A DNA stretch of 64,000 bases from Xanthobacteraceae bacterium (lineage in GTDB: Bacteria > Pseudomonadota > Alphaproteobacteria > Rhizobiales > Xanthobacteraceae): assembly GCA_019635585.1 (NCBI GenBank), contig JAHBZE010000001.1, forward strand, positions 1,798,001 to 1,862,000, in the 5' to 3' direction. The position numbers and the translations under genes are program-made. The notes under the pieces were generated by a model that saw only the letters and a program-made list of their open reading frames with translations, was not told the origin of the DNA and did no database searches. Shown here in pieces: positions 11,766 to 22,003 of this stretch (its first letter is position 1; each line of letters opens with the position of its first letter).

Positions 11766-11781
11766 GGAAAAGACCTAGCCC

Positions 11782-12669
11782 ATGGCTTCGCTCAAAGAAC
11801 TTCGCAATCGCATCGCCTCGGTGAAGGCGACGCAGAAGATTACGAAGGCGATGCAAATGGTCGCCGCGGCGAAGCTGCGCCGCGCGCAGATGGCGGCCGA
11901 AGCGGCGCGTCCCTATGCCGAGCGCATGGATGCGATTCTTGCGAACATCGCAGGCAAGGTCGCGGGCCAGCCGGGCGCTCCCGCGCTGCTTGGCGGCACC
12001 GGCAAGGACGACGTGCATCTTCTGCTCGTCTGCACCGCCGAGCGCGGCCTTTGCGGCGCATTCAATTCCTCGATCGCGCGTCTTGCGCGCGACCGTGCGA
12101 ATGCGCTGATGGCGGCGGGCAAGACCGTCAAGATCATCTGTGTTGGCCGCAAGGGCTATGACATCCTGCGCCGCACTTTTGCGAAAAACATCATCGACGT
12201 GATCGACCTGCGCACCGTGCGTACCCTCGGCTACGAAAATGCGCAGGAAATCGCGCAGAAGGTCGTCGCGCGCTACGAGGCGGGCGAGTTCGACATTTGC
12301 ACGCTGTTCTATTCGCGCTTCAAGTCGGTGATCGCGCAGATCCCGACCGCGCAGCAGATCATTCCGCCGCAGCTTCCCGAGGCGAAAGCCGAAACCGCGG
12401 CCGGCACCAACACTCCGGTTTACGAATACGAGCCGGAAGAAGACGAGATTCTCGCCGAACTCCTGCCGACCAATCTTGCGACGCAGATTTTCCGTGCGCT
12501 GCTCGAAAACGCGGCGTCCGAGCAGGGCGCGCGCATGTCGGCGATGGACAGCGCCACGCGCAACGCAGGCGACATGATCCGCAAGCAAACCATCACTTAT
12601 AACCGCACCCGTCAGGCGATGATCACGAAGGAACTGATCGAAATCATCTCCGGCGCGGAAGCGCTCTAA
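11782..12669 (+). CDS. atpG: ATP synthase F1 gamma subunit
   Basis: Central rotor shaft of F1. 295 residues. The N-terminal coiled-coil helix ([36 protein letters not shown] region) and the C-terminal helix ([18 protein letters not shown]...[16 protein letters not shown]) are the classic conserved ends that form the shaft. Third gene of the operon, 16 nt after atpA and 21 nt before atpD. Confidence 0.97.
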   Translation: MASLKELRNRIASVKATQKITKAMQMVAAAKLRRAQMAAEAARPYAERMDAILANIAGKVAGQPGAPALLGGTGKDDVHLLLVCTAERGLCGAFNSSIARLARDRANALMAAGKTVKIICVGRKGYDILRRTFAKNIIDVIDLRTVRTLGYENAQEIAQKVVARYEAGEFDICTLFYSRFKSVIAQIPTAQQIIPPQLPEAKAETAAGTNTPVYEYEPEEDEILAELLPTNLATQIFRALLENAASEQGARMSAMDSATRNAGDMIRKQTITYNRTRQAMITKELIEIISGAEAL

Positions 12670-14118
<1,449 letters not shown>

Positions 14119-14130
14119 GCAGGAACCACA

Positions 14131-14547
14131 ATGGCCAGCTTCCAGTTCGAACTCGTCGCGCCGGCGAAGCTTCTGTTTTCCGGCGAAGTGGACGAAGTGA
14201 TCGTACCCGGCGCGGAAGGCGAGTTCACCGTGCTCGCCAATCATGCGCCGCTGGTTTCGACGCTGCGTCCGGGCATTCTCACCGTGAAGGCGGGCGGCGA
14301 CGTGAAGCGGCTTTATGTGCGCGGCGGTTTCGCCGAAGTCAGCGAGAAGGGTCTTACCGTTCTCGCGGAAGACGCGACCGCGGTCGAAGACGTGAACATG
14401 ACCGAGTTCGCGGCGTCGGTTTCGGCATATGAGGCGAAACTGGCTTCGGCGCCGTCGGAAGAAGCGCGCTACAAGATGGCGGAAACGCTGTTCCAGCTTA
14501 AAGCCGTGCAGGCGCAGCTTGGCGGCGGGTCGCACGCAGCGCACTAA
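14131..14547 (+). CDS. atpC: ATP synthase F1 epsilon subunit
   Basis: Stalk and inhibitory subunit of F1. 138 residues: N-terminal beta-sandwich (FELVAPAKLLFSGEVDEVIVPGAEGEFTVLANHAPLV region, residues 4-45) and a shorter C-terminal helical part ending GGGSHAAH. Last gene of the operon; a strong intrinsic terminator begins 25 nt after its stop. Confidence 0.97.
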   Translation: MASFQFELVAPAKLLFSGEVDEVIVPGAEGEFTVLANHAPLVSTLRPGILTVKAGGDVKRLYVRGGFAEVSEKGLTVLAEDATAVEDVNMTEFAASVSAYEAKLASAPSEEARYKMAETLFQLKAVQAQLGGGSHAAH

Positions 14548-14572
14548 GTTTCTCGAAGAGAGAAAATTCAGA

Positions 14573-14599
14573 AGCCGCGCTGGTAGCGCGGCTTTTTTA
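14573..14599 (+). terminator. intrinsic terminator of the atp operon
   Basis: AGCCGCGC (14573-14580) pairs perfectly with GCGCGGCT (14586-14593) around the loop TGGTA, immediately followed by TTTTTA. It lies just after atpC and defines the end of the atpHAGDC transcript. Confidence 0.9.
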
Positions 14600-14700
14600 T
14601 TGCGGATGGGGCGGTTGGTTCGATCATGGAACTCGCAGGCATCCTTGGGGGTTTCAGGCAGCTAACCGTTGATGCGGTTTGATGAAGAAAAGGTGCTGGG

Positions 14701-14949
14701 ATGCCGTTGAACAATCTCAAAGTGATCTGTTTGCTTTTAGGTATCGTCGCGGGCGGCTTGGTTGGCTATGTCACCAAGCCACCTCAGTGGGTGAGAGTAA
14801 TTCCGGTCTTCAATATAGTGGTTGAAGCTGAGCCAAAGGAAAAAGGCGAGCTGACAGAGCGGCAGTTTAATTATGTTGCGCTGTGCGCCTTGATCGGTGG
14901 GATCGTAGGCTTGGGCGTGGGTGTTGTTGGTGATCGCCGCCGCGCCTGA
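14701..14949 (+). CDS. small two-helix membrane protein, unknown function
   Basis: An 82-residue protein with two hydrophobic segments: residues about 6-24 (LKVICLLLGIVAGGLVGYV) and about 57-75 (FNYVALCALIGGIVGLGVGVVG), joined by a polar loop. The second helix is glycine-rich, as in helix-packing or pore-lining segments. It stands alone between the atp terminator and its own terminator, so it has its own transcription unit. Codon use is less GC-biased than its neighbours, which could mean recent acquisition. No family recognised. Confidence 0.65.
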   Translation: MPLNNLKVICLLLGIVAGGLVGYVTKPPQWVRVIPVFNIVVEAEPKEKGELTERQFNYVALCALIGGIVGLGVGVVGDRRRA

Positions 14950-14967
14950 CGGCTACGACAGAACTCG

Positions 14968-15000
14968 AAAAGCCGCGCATCTCGTGCGGCTTTTCTTTTT
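14968..15000 (+). terminator. intrinsic terminator after the small membrane protein
   Basis: AAAAGCCGC (14968-14976) pairs with GCGGCTTTT (14986-14994), followed by CTTTTTTT. It separates the plus-strand small gene from the convergent acetyltransferase and may work in both directions because the left arm begins with an A-run. Confidence 0.85.
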
Positions 15001-15513
15001 TTAGCCGCGTATCGGCCGCGTCATGAAAACGGCGGAGCCGTAGGTCGCCGCCTGGGCTTTGAGCGCGTCGCTCATTTCGGTGCGGCGGAAGCCGTATTGA
15101 AACCAGGTCGTCTCGGAGCCATAGACCGCGGCGAGCGACATTTCGCGAAGCCCAAGCCGGATGCCCGCCGCATCGAGCAGTTCCATCAGTTCTTTGACCA
15201 GACCGAGGCTGCGGGCGCTCGGTAATAATGCGACATCGTGAATGTAGAGCGCGGGTGCGTCCGGCGGCAACGCACCAAGGATCGTATCGAGTTTCGGAAT
15301 TTGCCGTGCGGCCCAGGGCAACGTTATCGCGTAGCCGCGTATCGATTTTCCGTCGTCGACGACGAAGCAGGATGTGGGCGAGAGCGCGAGCTTCTCTTCA
15401 TAGGTTTCCATGCGTTCGGGAATGTCGGCATGAATGATTTTCGAGATCCGGAAGATTTCGGAGAGATCGGCCTTGGTCGCCGCACGCCAGCGAAGAGTGC
15501 CCGCATCCACCAT
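15001..15513 (-). CDS. GNAT-family N-acetyltransferase
   Basis: A 170-residue protein with the GNAT fold: N-terminal LRWRAATKADLSEIFRIS, acceptor strand region SCFVVDDGKSIRGYAITLPW, and the acetyl-CoA-binding strand/loop YIHDVALLPSARSLGLVKEL where the usual Q/RxxGxG/A is relaxed. It lies 2 nt downstream of rppH on the same strand, so it is the last gene of that transcript. Substrate unknown. Confidence 0.8.
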   Translation of the reverse strand: MVDAGTLRWRAATKADLSEIFRISKIIHADIPERMETYEEKLALSPTSCFVVDDGKSIRGYAITLPWAARQIPKLDTILGALPPDAPALYIHDVALLPSARSLGLVKELMELLDAAGIRLGLREMSLAAVYGSETTWFQYGFRRTEMSDALKAQAATYGSAVFMTRPIRG

Positions 15514-15515
15514 GA

Positions 15516-16022
15516 TCAGCCGTTAGTGAAACCCATGAAATTCCTGACGACATCGTCATAGACACCCCGCTTGAACGGAACAATCAACGCAGGCGTGTTC
15601 TCGAGCTTTTCCCAGCGCCACTCTACGAATTCCGGCTTATGTCCGCCGCCGCCTGGTGTCGCGATGTCGATCTCGCTCTCGTTTCCGGTAAAACGCAGCG
15701 CGAACCATTTCTGCTTTTGCCCACGGTATCTTCCCTTCCACGCCTGTCCCGCGATGTCGCGCGGGATATCGTACTTCAGCCAGCCTTCGACTTCGCCGAG
15801 GCGGCGGATCGAACGGATGCTGGTTTCTTCGTAGAGTTCGCGGAGTGCCGCCTCGAACGGGTCTTCGCCCTCGTCGATGCCGCCTTGTGGCATCTGCCAG
15901 GAATGCGTCGCGTCGACGTGCTCCGGTCCGCCGAGGCGGCGGCCGATAAAGACGCGGCCTTGCGCGTTGAATACGGCGAGGCCGACGCAGGGACGATAGG
16001 GCAGATCTTCGAATTTTTTCAT
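15516..16022 (-). CDS. rppH: RNA pyrophosphohydrolase (Nudix)
   Basis: Removes pyrophosphate from 5'-triphosphate mRNA ends to start RNase E decay, and can hydrolyse dinucleoside polyphosphates. 168 residues, normal for RppH/NudH. N-terminal [21 protein letters not shown] and [13 protein letters not shown], then the Nudix box with core glutamates in RELYEETSI (the usual glycine near its end is serine). The C-terminal [13 protein letters not shown] is typical of RppH. Starts 31 nt downstream of the deacetylase-like gene. Confidence 0.95.
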   Translation of the reverse strand: MKKFEDLPYRPCVGLAVFNAQGRVFIGRRLGGPEHVDATHSWQMPQGGIDEGEDPFEAALRELYEETSIRSIRRLGEVEGWLKYDIPRDIAGQAWKGRYRGQKQKWFALRFTGNESEIDIATPGGGGHKPEFVEWRWEKLENTPALIVPFKRGVYDDVVRNFMGFTNG

Positions 16023-16053
16023 GGGGCGTTTTTACAACGCCCGGACGTTACAG

Positions 16054-17250
16054 TCAGCTTTGTTTCGCCTTGCGGTGGAAGGCGGCGCTGACCGGCACCA
16101 GACGAATACCGCGGGTTTCAAGTGTCTTTGCCCAGCGGGCGAGCCGCTCGATCGTGACGGGAAGCGAACTCGCGGTTGCGATTGCAATTCCCTTTTCGGC
16201 AGCGATCGCTTCGAGCTTGACGAGGGCGGCGTCGATCTCGGCCCATTCGGCCTTGCTGTCGATCACGACGTCGGCTTTGAGAAACGGCGCCTTCGTCCGG
16301 GCAGCCGCTTTCGGCGCGACGCTGCGGGGCGACGTGCCGTCGTCCAGGAAGAGGAGGCCGCGCTTGCCGGTCTCGCCGAACACGGTTGCGAGCGCTTCTT
16401 CGTTCGCGGTGAAGCGCGCACCCATGAAATTCGCGACGCCGACGTAGCCCTGCGTCCGGCTCAGGAAATAATGCAGCCGGTCGATGTTCTGGTCTTTGGG
16501 CGCGCTCGCGGTCAGTGTCTGCGGGCCGGGATCGTTGTCGGGATAGTCGAACGGCTCCATCGGGATTTGCAGCAGCACCTCGTGGCCGGTGGAGCGGGCC
16601 CGCGCGACCCAGCGCTGCAATTCGTTGCCATAGGGCACGAAGCCGAGCGTGACCGCGGCGGGGAGCTTGCTGATCGCGTCGTTCGTGCTGCTTTCGCTGA
16701 CGCCAAGTCCGGTGATCACGATTGCTATCATCGAATCCGCGCCGCTGGTTGCGACCGGGATCGGGCTTGCATAAGCGTCGAGCGGGCGCACACCGTCGGG
16801 TCCGATCTTGGGCAGCGAGCCATGCTTGGAGGGTTCGATCAGCCGGCTATCGGCGGGCGGCACGTTGTTCGTCGGTTCGTTCGCGGGCGTATTCTTGTCA
16901 TCGGCTTTCGCGCCGTTGATGACGATTTCGCGCTTGGTGCCGGTATTGCCGTCGATGATCGTGATCGTGCGCTGGTCGCCGGTCTGTTGCGGAGGCATCT
17001 GCTTCGCGGGCGGATTGTTCGCGTCTGGCGCGGTCTTGGTCTGCTGCGACGGCGGCACGATGATCTGCTCGATCTTCACGACATGCTTCGGCTCGCCGCC
17101 GAGCGGATCGTCGAACAGCATGACCCAGCCGATCGCGATGCCGAGCGTAGTGGCGAGAGCGAGCGTCAACAGGCCGAGCAGGCTCACCGGCAGGCGGCGC
17201 CGCGCGCCTGCGTTCTTCTGCGCTTTCAGGGGTGTTTCGAGATCGTCCAC
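16054..17250 (-). CDS. divergent polysaccharide deacetylase family protein
   Basis: A 398-residue membrane-anchored protein of the DUF610/YibQ-type divergent polysaccharide deacetylase family. A short cytoplasmic N-terminus is followed by one transmembrane helix (about residues 21-45, LPVSLLGLLTLALATTLGIAIGWVM), a Pro/Asn-rich linker (to about residue 165), and a (beta/alpha)-type domain beginning MIAIVITGLGVSE and including LLQIPMEPFDYPDNDPG and LLFLDDGTSPRS. The canonical metal-binding deacetylase motifs are not evident. Between ctpA and rppH, its usual rhizobial position, but separated from ctpA by a terminator, so it probably has its own promoter. A cell-envelope role is inferred. Confidence 0.85.
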   Translation of the reverse strand: MDDLETPLKAQKNAGARRRLPVSLLGLLTLALATTLGIAIGWVMLFDDPLGGEPKHVVKIEQIIVPPSQQTKTAPDANNPPAKQMPPQQTGDQRTITIIDGNTGTKREIVINGAKADDKNTPANEPTNNVPPADSRLIEPSKHGSLPKIGPDGVRPLDAYASPIPVATSGADSMIAIVITGLGVSESSTNDAISKLPAAVTLGFVPYGNELQRWVARARSTGHEVLLQIPMEPFDYPDNDPGPQTLTASAPKDQNIDRLHYFLSRTQGYVGVANFMGARFTANEEALATVFGETGKRGLLFLDDGTSPRSVAPKAAARTKAPFLKADVVIDSKAEWAEIDAALVKLEAIAAEKGIAIATASSLPVTIERLARWAKTLETRGIRLVPVSAAFHRKAKQS

Positions 17251-17334
17251 TGCCCGCGATCATCCGCGAAAACGAATCACCGGGACTTTATCACGCGGGC
17301 CTTTCCCGGCCGGTTAACGAGACCTTACCCATGA

Positions 17335-17361
17335 AAAAGCCCCGCTTCCGGCGGGGCTTTT
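17335..17361 (-). terminator. intrinsic terminator after ctpA
   Basis: AAAAGCCCCGC (17335-17345) and GCGGGGCTTTT (17351-17361) form a perfect 11-bp stem around TTCCG. Read on the minus strand the stem ends in TTTTTC. It begins 23 nt after the ctpA stop and separates ctpA from the deacetylase-like gene. Confidence 0.88.
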
Positions 17362-17383
17362 CATTCGTTCGTGGTTCCGAAGC

Positions 17384-18703
17384 TTAGTTCGGCTTAGCCT
17401 TCGGGTTCGGCGGGAAGGCTGCGTTCTTCTGAATGCCGCGCAGGAGATCGAGCGCGAGATTCAGCTGCTTGTCATTCTTCGGATCCGGCGGGATGTAGGC
17501 CGGCGAACCGGTCTGTTCCTCGGCGCCGTCATTGGTCTTCAGATGACCCTTGAGCGAAGCTTCGCCGCGCGGCTCGACCTTGCCCTTGAGTTCATCCGGA
17601 AGATCCTGAATGAGTTCGATGTCCGGCGTAATGCCCTTGGCCTGGATCGATTTGCCCGACGGCGTGTAGTAGCGCGCCGTGGTCAGCTTCAGGGCACCGA
17701 AGTTTCCAATCGGCATCACCGTCTGCACCGAGCCCTTGCCGAACGAGCGCGAGCCAAGAAGCGTTGCACGCTTGTGGTCCTGCAACGCGCCGGCAACGAT
17801 TTCGGAGGCCGACGCCGAACCGCCGTTGATCAGCACGATCAGCGGCTTGCCGTTCGTGAGGTCGCCGGACTTCGCGTTGTAGCGCTGGCTGCCGTCGTTG
17901 CGGCCGCGGGTGGAAACGATCTCGCCGCGCTCGAGGAACGCATCCGAAACCGCAATCGCCTGGTCGAGCAGGCCGCCGCCGTTGTTGCGCAGATCGAGGA
18001 TGTATCCCTTGAGTTTGTCGTTCGGGATCTTTTCCTTGATTTCCTTGATGGCTTCGACGAGCTGCTGGATCGTACGCTCGCCCTGGAAGCTGACGAGGCG
18101 GATATAGCCGACGTCGTCTTCGATCTTGGCGCGGACGTTGCGGATCGAGATGATCTCGCGAACCAGCTTGATCTCGATCGGCTTCTCGACGCCCTTGCGC
18201 TGAATGCGCAGCGTGATCGGGGTGTTTACCGGCCCGCGCATCTTCTCGACCGCCTGTTCGAGGGTCAGGCCCTTCACCGGCTCGCCGTCGAGATGCGTGA
18301 TGAGATCGTTCGGCTGTACGCCGCCGCGCGAGGCGGGCGTGTTGTCGATCGGCGACATCACCTTGACGAGGCCGTCTTCCATCGTGACCTCGATGCCGAG
18401 GCCGCCGAATTCGCCGCGCGTCTGGGTCTGCATGTCGCGGAAGTTCTTCGCGTCGAGGAACTGCGAATGCGGATCGAGCGAGGAAAGCATGCCGTTGATC
18501 GCGGCTTCAATGAGCTTGGCGTCATCGACCTTCTCGACATACTGCGCGCGTACGTGCTCGAAGATGTCGCCGAAGAGGTTGAGTTGCCGGTAGGTGTCGG
18601 CGGATGCCGCACGCGCCTTGGTGAAGACCTGCGGCTGCGCGGCGACAGCCGCGATCAGCGCGCCGGTGATGGCGCCGATGAAAAATAGCGAGATTTTCCG
18701 CAT
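17384..18703 (-). CDS. ctpA: C-terminal processing serine protease (S41)
   Basis: Periplasmic tail-specific protease that trims envelope or murein-related substrates. 439 residues: signal/anchor (about 5-22, SLFFIGAITGALIAAVAAQP), helical region, PDZ domain (about 88-170, GLGIEVTMEDGLVKV...GLTLEQAVEKMRG) and S41 catalytic domain with nucleophile Ser in NGGSASASEIVAGAL and general-base Lys in GSRSFGKGSVQT. The C-terminus is low-complexity. In related genomes an envC-like M23 gene normally precedes it; here 438 bp without a gene takes that place. Confidence 0.95.
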   Translation of the reverse strand: MRKISLFFIGAITGALIAAVAAQPQVFTKARAASADTYRQLNLFGDIFEHVRAQYVEKVDDAKLIEAAINGMLSSLDPHSQFLDAKNFRDMQTQTRGEFGGLGIEVTMEDGLVKVMSPIDNTPASRGGVQPNDLITHLDGEPVKGLTLEQAVEKMRGPVNTPITLRIQRKGVEKPIEIKLVREIISIRNVRAKIEDDVGYIRLVSFQGERTIQQLVEAIKEIKEKIPNDKLKGYILDLRNNGGGLLDQAIAVSDAFLERGEIVSTRGRNDGSQRYNAKSGDLTNGKPLIVLINGGSASASEIVAGALQDHKRATLLGSRSFGKGSVQTVMPIGNFGALKLTTARYYTPSGKSIQAKGITPDIELIQDLPDELKGKVEPRGEASLKGHLKTNDGAEEQTGSPAYIPPDPKNDKQLNLALDLLRGIQKNAAFPPNPKAKPN

Positions 18704-19141
18704 TCTGTCGCGAACCTTCTGCTTGTCGGTTGCCGGCCGGGAAGGCCGGAGTCTACCGCTTCGCTGCTTTGCGCAATCGCTCGGCGCGAACCGGTTTGGG
18801 GTTGAAAGCCTCGTTGCCGGAGGCCCGCATTCGTCCTGTTATCCGTCACCGCGGCGGGCTGTCCACGAGGACCGGTGCCCCAAAGTTCCGCAGTGAATTT
18901 CCCACCCCTGCCAATGGCCGGATAATACCCGGCGCCCGTGTTGCGTAGCAAGAGATCGACCGGGTTCCGGCGGGCTTGCCGATGAAACCGCTGGCCTGAA
19001 AACGCTTCATTTCGCCCGGCTCCGGCACCGTTTTGCGAATGAGTGGGCGGGCCGATGACGAGCGGGCCGGGTGATCGCGCAAAAGTGAGCCCGAAACAGG
19101 GCGGCTGGGCACGCGGATTAAATTTCAGAAAGGGGCCGGGA
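18704..19141. other. gene-free 438-bp gap between rlmH and ctpA
   Basis: No credible coding region is seen on either strand: short open stretches have no recognisable motif, start signal or protein-like composition. A small hairpin CCGGCC/GGCCGG (18733-18738 and 18744-18749) lies near the ctpA start. In related rhizobial genomes I expect a murein-hydrolase activator gene (envC-like, peptidase M23) here; no M23 remnant (for example an HxH-bearing LytM motif) was found. The region must hold the ctpA promoter if the rlmH transcript does not read through. Confidence 0.6.
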
Positions 19142-19627
19142 TCAGCCGCCGCGATGATAGGGGTGCCCCGAGAGGATCGTGACCGCGCGATAAATCTGCT
19201 CGGCGAGCAGGATGCGCACCAGCTGATGCGGAAACGTGGCCGCGCCGTAGCCGATCACGATATCCGCTTTTTTACGCAAAGTTTCGTCGAGGCCGTCGGC
19301 GCCGCCGATCAGGAGTGCTGTGCAGGCCGCGCCGTCGTCGCGCAGCCGCGCGAGCCTGTTCGCGAAGTCTTCGCTCGAAATGTTTTTGCCGCGCTCGTCG
19401 AGCGCAATGATTTTCGCTTTCTCGGGAACCGCTGCGAGCAGCGCTTTCGCTTCGTCGGCTTTTCGTTTAGGCGCGCCTTGTGCAACGCTCTCGGGAATCT
19501 CGACAATGTCGAGCGGCGCCAGCGAAAGCGACTTTCCCGAAGCGTTCGCGCGTTCGACATAGCGCGCGAGAAGTTCACGTTCCGGTCCGGCCTTGAGACG
19601 GCCGACGGCTGCGATCAGCAAACGCAT
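19142..19627 (-). CDS. rlmH: 23S rRNA pseudouridine-1915 N3-methyltransferase
   Basis: SPOUT methyltransferase acting on pseudouridine 1915 in helix 69 of 23S rRNA. 161 residues, normal. Conserved RLLIAAVGRLKAGPERELLARY N-terminus region, ALDERGKNISSEDFA, SAM-binding knot LIGGADGLDETL, and the C-terminal QLVRILLAEQIYRAVTIL...HPYHRG. Starts 12 nt downstream of rsfS, a common pairing. Confidence 0.96.
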   Translation of the reverse strand: MRLLIAAVGRLKAGPERELLARYVERANASGKSLSLAPLDIVEIPESVAQGAPKRKADEAKALLAAVPEKAKIIALDERGKNISSEDFANRLARLRDDGAACTALLIGGADGLDETLRKKADIVIGYGAATFPHQLVRILLAEQIYRAVTILSGHPYHRGG

Positions 19628-19639
19628 GGAAAGAAACCG

Positions 19640-20059
19640 TCAGGCCTTTTTCGCTGCCGTGCGCGGCTGCCACATTCTTTCCAGGCTGTAGAACTCGCGA
19701 ACCTCGGGTCTGAAGACGTGCACGATGATGTCGCCGGCGTCTAACACGACCCAGTCGGCGGCGGGCAAGCCGGATATGCGCGGCTTGTTCCCCGCTTTCG
19801 AGAGCGCCTGGATCAGATGCTCGGCGATCGACGCGACATGACGGTTTGAGCGTCCGCTCGTAATCACCATGTGGTCGGCAATAGACGTGCGTCCGCGGAC
19901 ATCGATCGGCATCGTGTCCTCGGCCTTGTCGTCGTCGAGTTGTTTCAGGATGAGGGAAAGTAGGGCGGGCTCTTGCTTGCGCGCCACAACTTTGGGCTTC
20001 GCGGCTCTTTTTGCCGTTACGCTGCGTACCTTGGTTGCCAGGCTATCGATTCCTTCCAT
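19640..20059 (-). CDS. rsfS: ribosomal silencing factor RsfS
   Basis: Binds L14 of the large subunit and blocks subunit joining in slow growth. 139 residues: a basic N-terminal extension (residues 1-28) then the RsfS/Iojap domain with DDDKAEDTMPIDVRGRTSIADHMVITSGRS (residues 41-70 region) and DWVVLDAGDIIVHVF...YSLERMW. It sits between nadD and rlmH as in many bacteria. Confidence 0.95.
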   Translation of the reverse strand: MEGIDSLATKVRSVTAKRAAKPKVVARKQEPALLSLILKQLDDDKAEDTMPIDVRGRTSIADHMVITSGRSNRHVASIAEHLIQALSKAGNKPRISGLPAADWVVLDAGDIIVHVFRPEVREFYSLERMWQPRTAAKKA

Positions 20060-20122
20060 CAGGCCTCGGTTAGCGAATCGGTACTAGGATGAGCATACGC
20101 CTTCACCATTACCGTTCAATTA

Positions 20123-20728
20123 CTATGCTTGCCGCAGTCCCTTCACCCGTAAGCTGGTGGAGGAGAGCGGCGATTTCAAGCCGTGCAGATAAACCCATGC
20201 CGGGGGTTGCATCGACAAAAGCAACGGCGCGTCGCTCTCGTCGATCCGGAATCCGCCGAGCGTATGTGCGGCTTTCGAGGAAAGGGGCGCATCTTCGTCG
20301 CCCGGCCGCTCGATCACCGCAAATGGCATGAGCGTGGCGATTTCCTGCCAGCGTTTCCAGCGGTGGAACTGCGCCAGATTGTCGGCGCCCATCAGCCATA
20401 CGAAACGCGCGCCGCGATGCTCGGCAATCAGACGCTTCAGCGTATCGTAGGTGTAGCGCGTCCGATAGGCGACTTCCGGCGCGCAGACGTCGATGTGAGG
20501 AGAGGATGCGACCTCGCGCGCCAGGGCGATGCGCGCTTCCACCGGCGGCAGCGCCGAATTTTCCTTCAGCGGATTGCCCGGCGAAACCAGCCACCAGACG
20601 CGGTCGAGACCGAGGCGCTTCCAGGCGAGCAGGCTCAAAGCGCGGTGCGCTTCGTGCGCGGGATTGAAGCTGCCGCCGAGGAGCCCGATCCGCATGCCGG
20701 GCGAAGCGAGGGGCGCGCGGAAGTTCAA
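20123..20728 (-). CDS. nadD: nicotinate-nucleotide adenylyltransferase
   Basis: Forms deamido-NAD from nicotinate mononucleotide and ATP. 201 residues with the nucleotidyltransferase signature [11 protein letters not shown] near the N-terminus and the late loop [12 protein letters not shown] (ISSTxxR-like). The chosen start is TTG at 20728, overlapping the proA stop in TTGA, which implies coupling and gives the N-terminal extension usual in rhizobial NadD; ATG 20695 (MRIGLLGG) is the alternative and would give 190 residues. Confidence 0.93.
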   Translation of the reverse strand: MNFRAPLASPGMRIGLLGGSFNPAHEAHRALSLLAWKRLGLDRVWWLVSPGNPLKENSALPPVEARIALAREVASSPHIDVCAPEVAYRTRYTYDTLKRLIAEHRGARFVWLMGADNLAQFHRWKRWQEIATLMPFAVIERPGDEDAPLSSKAAHTLGGFRIDESDAPLLLSMQPPAWVYLHGLKSPLSSTSLRVKGLRQA

Positions 20729-22002
20729 GGCCGGGTCTGACCGTTGCCGTGGACGCGATACTTGAACGAGGTGAGTTGTTCGACGCCGACCGGCCCACGC
20801 GCATGCATGCGGCCGGTCGCGATGCCGATCTCGGCGCCAAAGCCGAACTCACCGCCGTCCGCGAACTGCGTCGAGGCATTATGCAACACAATCGCGGAAT
20901 CCACCTCGCGCAGGAAAATCTCCGCGTCTGACGGATCGTCGGTCACGATGGCGTCGGTGTGCTGCGAGCCATACTTCGCGATGTGATCCATCGCCGCCCG
21001 CAGGCCGTCGACGACTTTCACCGCGATGATGGCGTCGAGATATTCCTTCGGCCAGTCTTCTTCGGTAGCCGTTTTGACGCGGGGGTCGACTGCTTGGGTC
21101 GCCTCGTCACCGCGCACTTCGCAACCGGCGTCGAGCAGCATTTCCACGAGCGGCTTCAGGTGCGCCGGTGCGGCTTTCTTGTCCACGAGCAGCGTTTCTG
21201 CGGAGCCGCAGACGCCGGTGCGGCGCATCTTTGCGTTGAACACGATACGCTTCGCCATCTCCAAATCGGCGGGTGCGTGGACATAGACGTGGCACACGCC
21301 TTCCAGATGCGCGAAGACGGGAACGCGCGCTTCTGTCTGCACGCGCGCGACCAGACTCTTGCCGCCGCGCGGCACCACGACGTCGATGTTGCCGTCGAGA
21401 CCAGAAAGGAGTTCGCCGACCGCCGCACGGTCGGTGGTCGGGATCAACTGGATCGCGTCTTCCGGCAGGCCCGATTCCTTCAGCCCCGCGACCAGACATT
21501 CATGGATCGCGCGGCTCGAATGAAAGCTGTCGGAGCCGCCGCGAAGAATCACAGCGTTCCCCGCTTTCAGGCAGAGCGAGCCTGCATCCGCTGTCACGTT
21601 GGGGCGGCTTTCGTAAATCACCGCGACCACGCCGAGCGGCGTGCGGACGCGTTGGAAAATTAATCCGTTTGGCTGTTCCCAGTCGGCGATCACTTCGCCG
21701 ACCGGATCGGGAAGGAGCGCGACCTGTTCGACGCCGGCGGCGATCGCGTCAATGGATTTTTCGGTAAGGGTGAGCCGGTCGAGGAAGGCCGTGGAAATGT
21801 TCTGCTGCTTTGCCGCGGCAATATCCCTGGCGTTGGCGTCGAGAATTTTCGCCTTGCTCGCGCGAATGGCTTTCGCGGCGGCTTCGAGCGCGTTCGTCTT
21901 CTGCGCGGATTCGGCAAGCCCGAGTACGCGCGCAGCCGCACGCGCACGCTTGCCGATGTCCTGCATCAGCGCCTTCACGTCGCCGGTTTCGCGCATGTTC
22001 AT
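20725..22002 (-). CDS. proA: glutamate-5-semialdehyde dehydrogenase
   Basis: Second step of proline synthesis: NADPH-dependent reduction of glutamyl-5-phosphate. 425 residues, normal. Catalytic cysteine in [16 protein letters not shown] (about residue 263); other family blocks are [31 protein letters not shown] and the C-terminal [20 protein letters not shown]. Located 1 nt after proB, so the two are cotranscribed. Confidence 0.97.
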   Translation of the reverse strand: MNMRETGDVKALMQDIGKRARAAARVLGLAESAQKTNALEAAAKAIRASKAKILDANARDIAAAKQQNISTAFLDRLTLTEKSIDAIAAGVEQVALLPDPVGEVIADWEQPNGLIFQRVRTPLGVVAVIYESRPNVTADAGSLCLKAGNAVILRGGSDSFHSSRAIHECLVAGLKESGLPEDAIQLIPTTDRAAVGELLSGLDGNIDVVVPRGGKSLVARVQTEARVPVFAHLEGVCHVYVHAPADLEMAKRIVFNAKMRRTGVCGSAETLLVDKKAAPAHLKPLVEMLLDAGCEVRGDEATQAVDPRVKTATEEDWPKEYLDAIIAVKVVDGLRAAMDHIAKYGSQHTDAIVTDDPSDAEIFLREVDSAIVLHNASTQFADGGEFGFGAEIGIATGRMHARGPVGVEQLTSFKYRVHGNGQTRP

Positions 22003-22003
22003 T

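Noticed and set aside
18655-18951. 99-codon minus-strand frame in the rlmH-ctpA gap as an envC remnant
   Set aside because: No M23/LytM motif, no start signal and composition unlike a protein; treated as non-coding.
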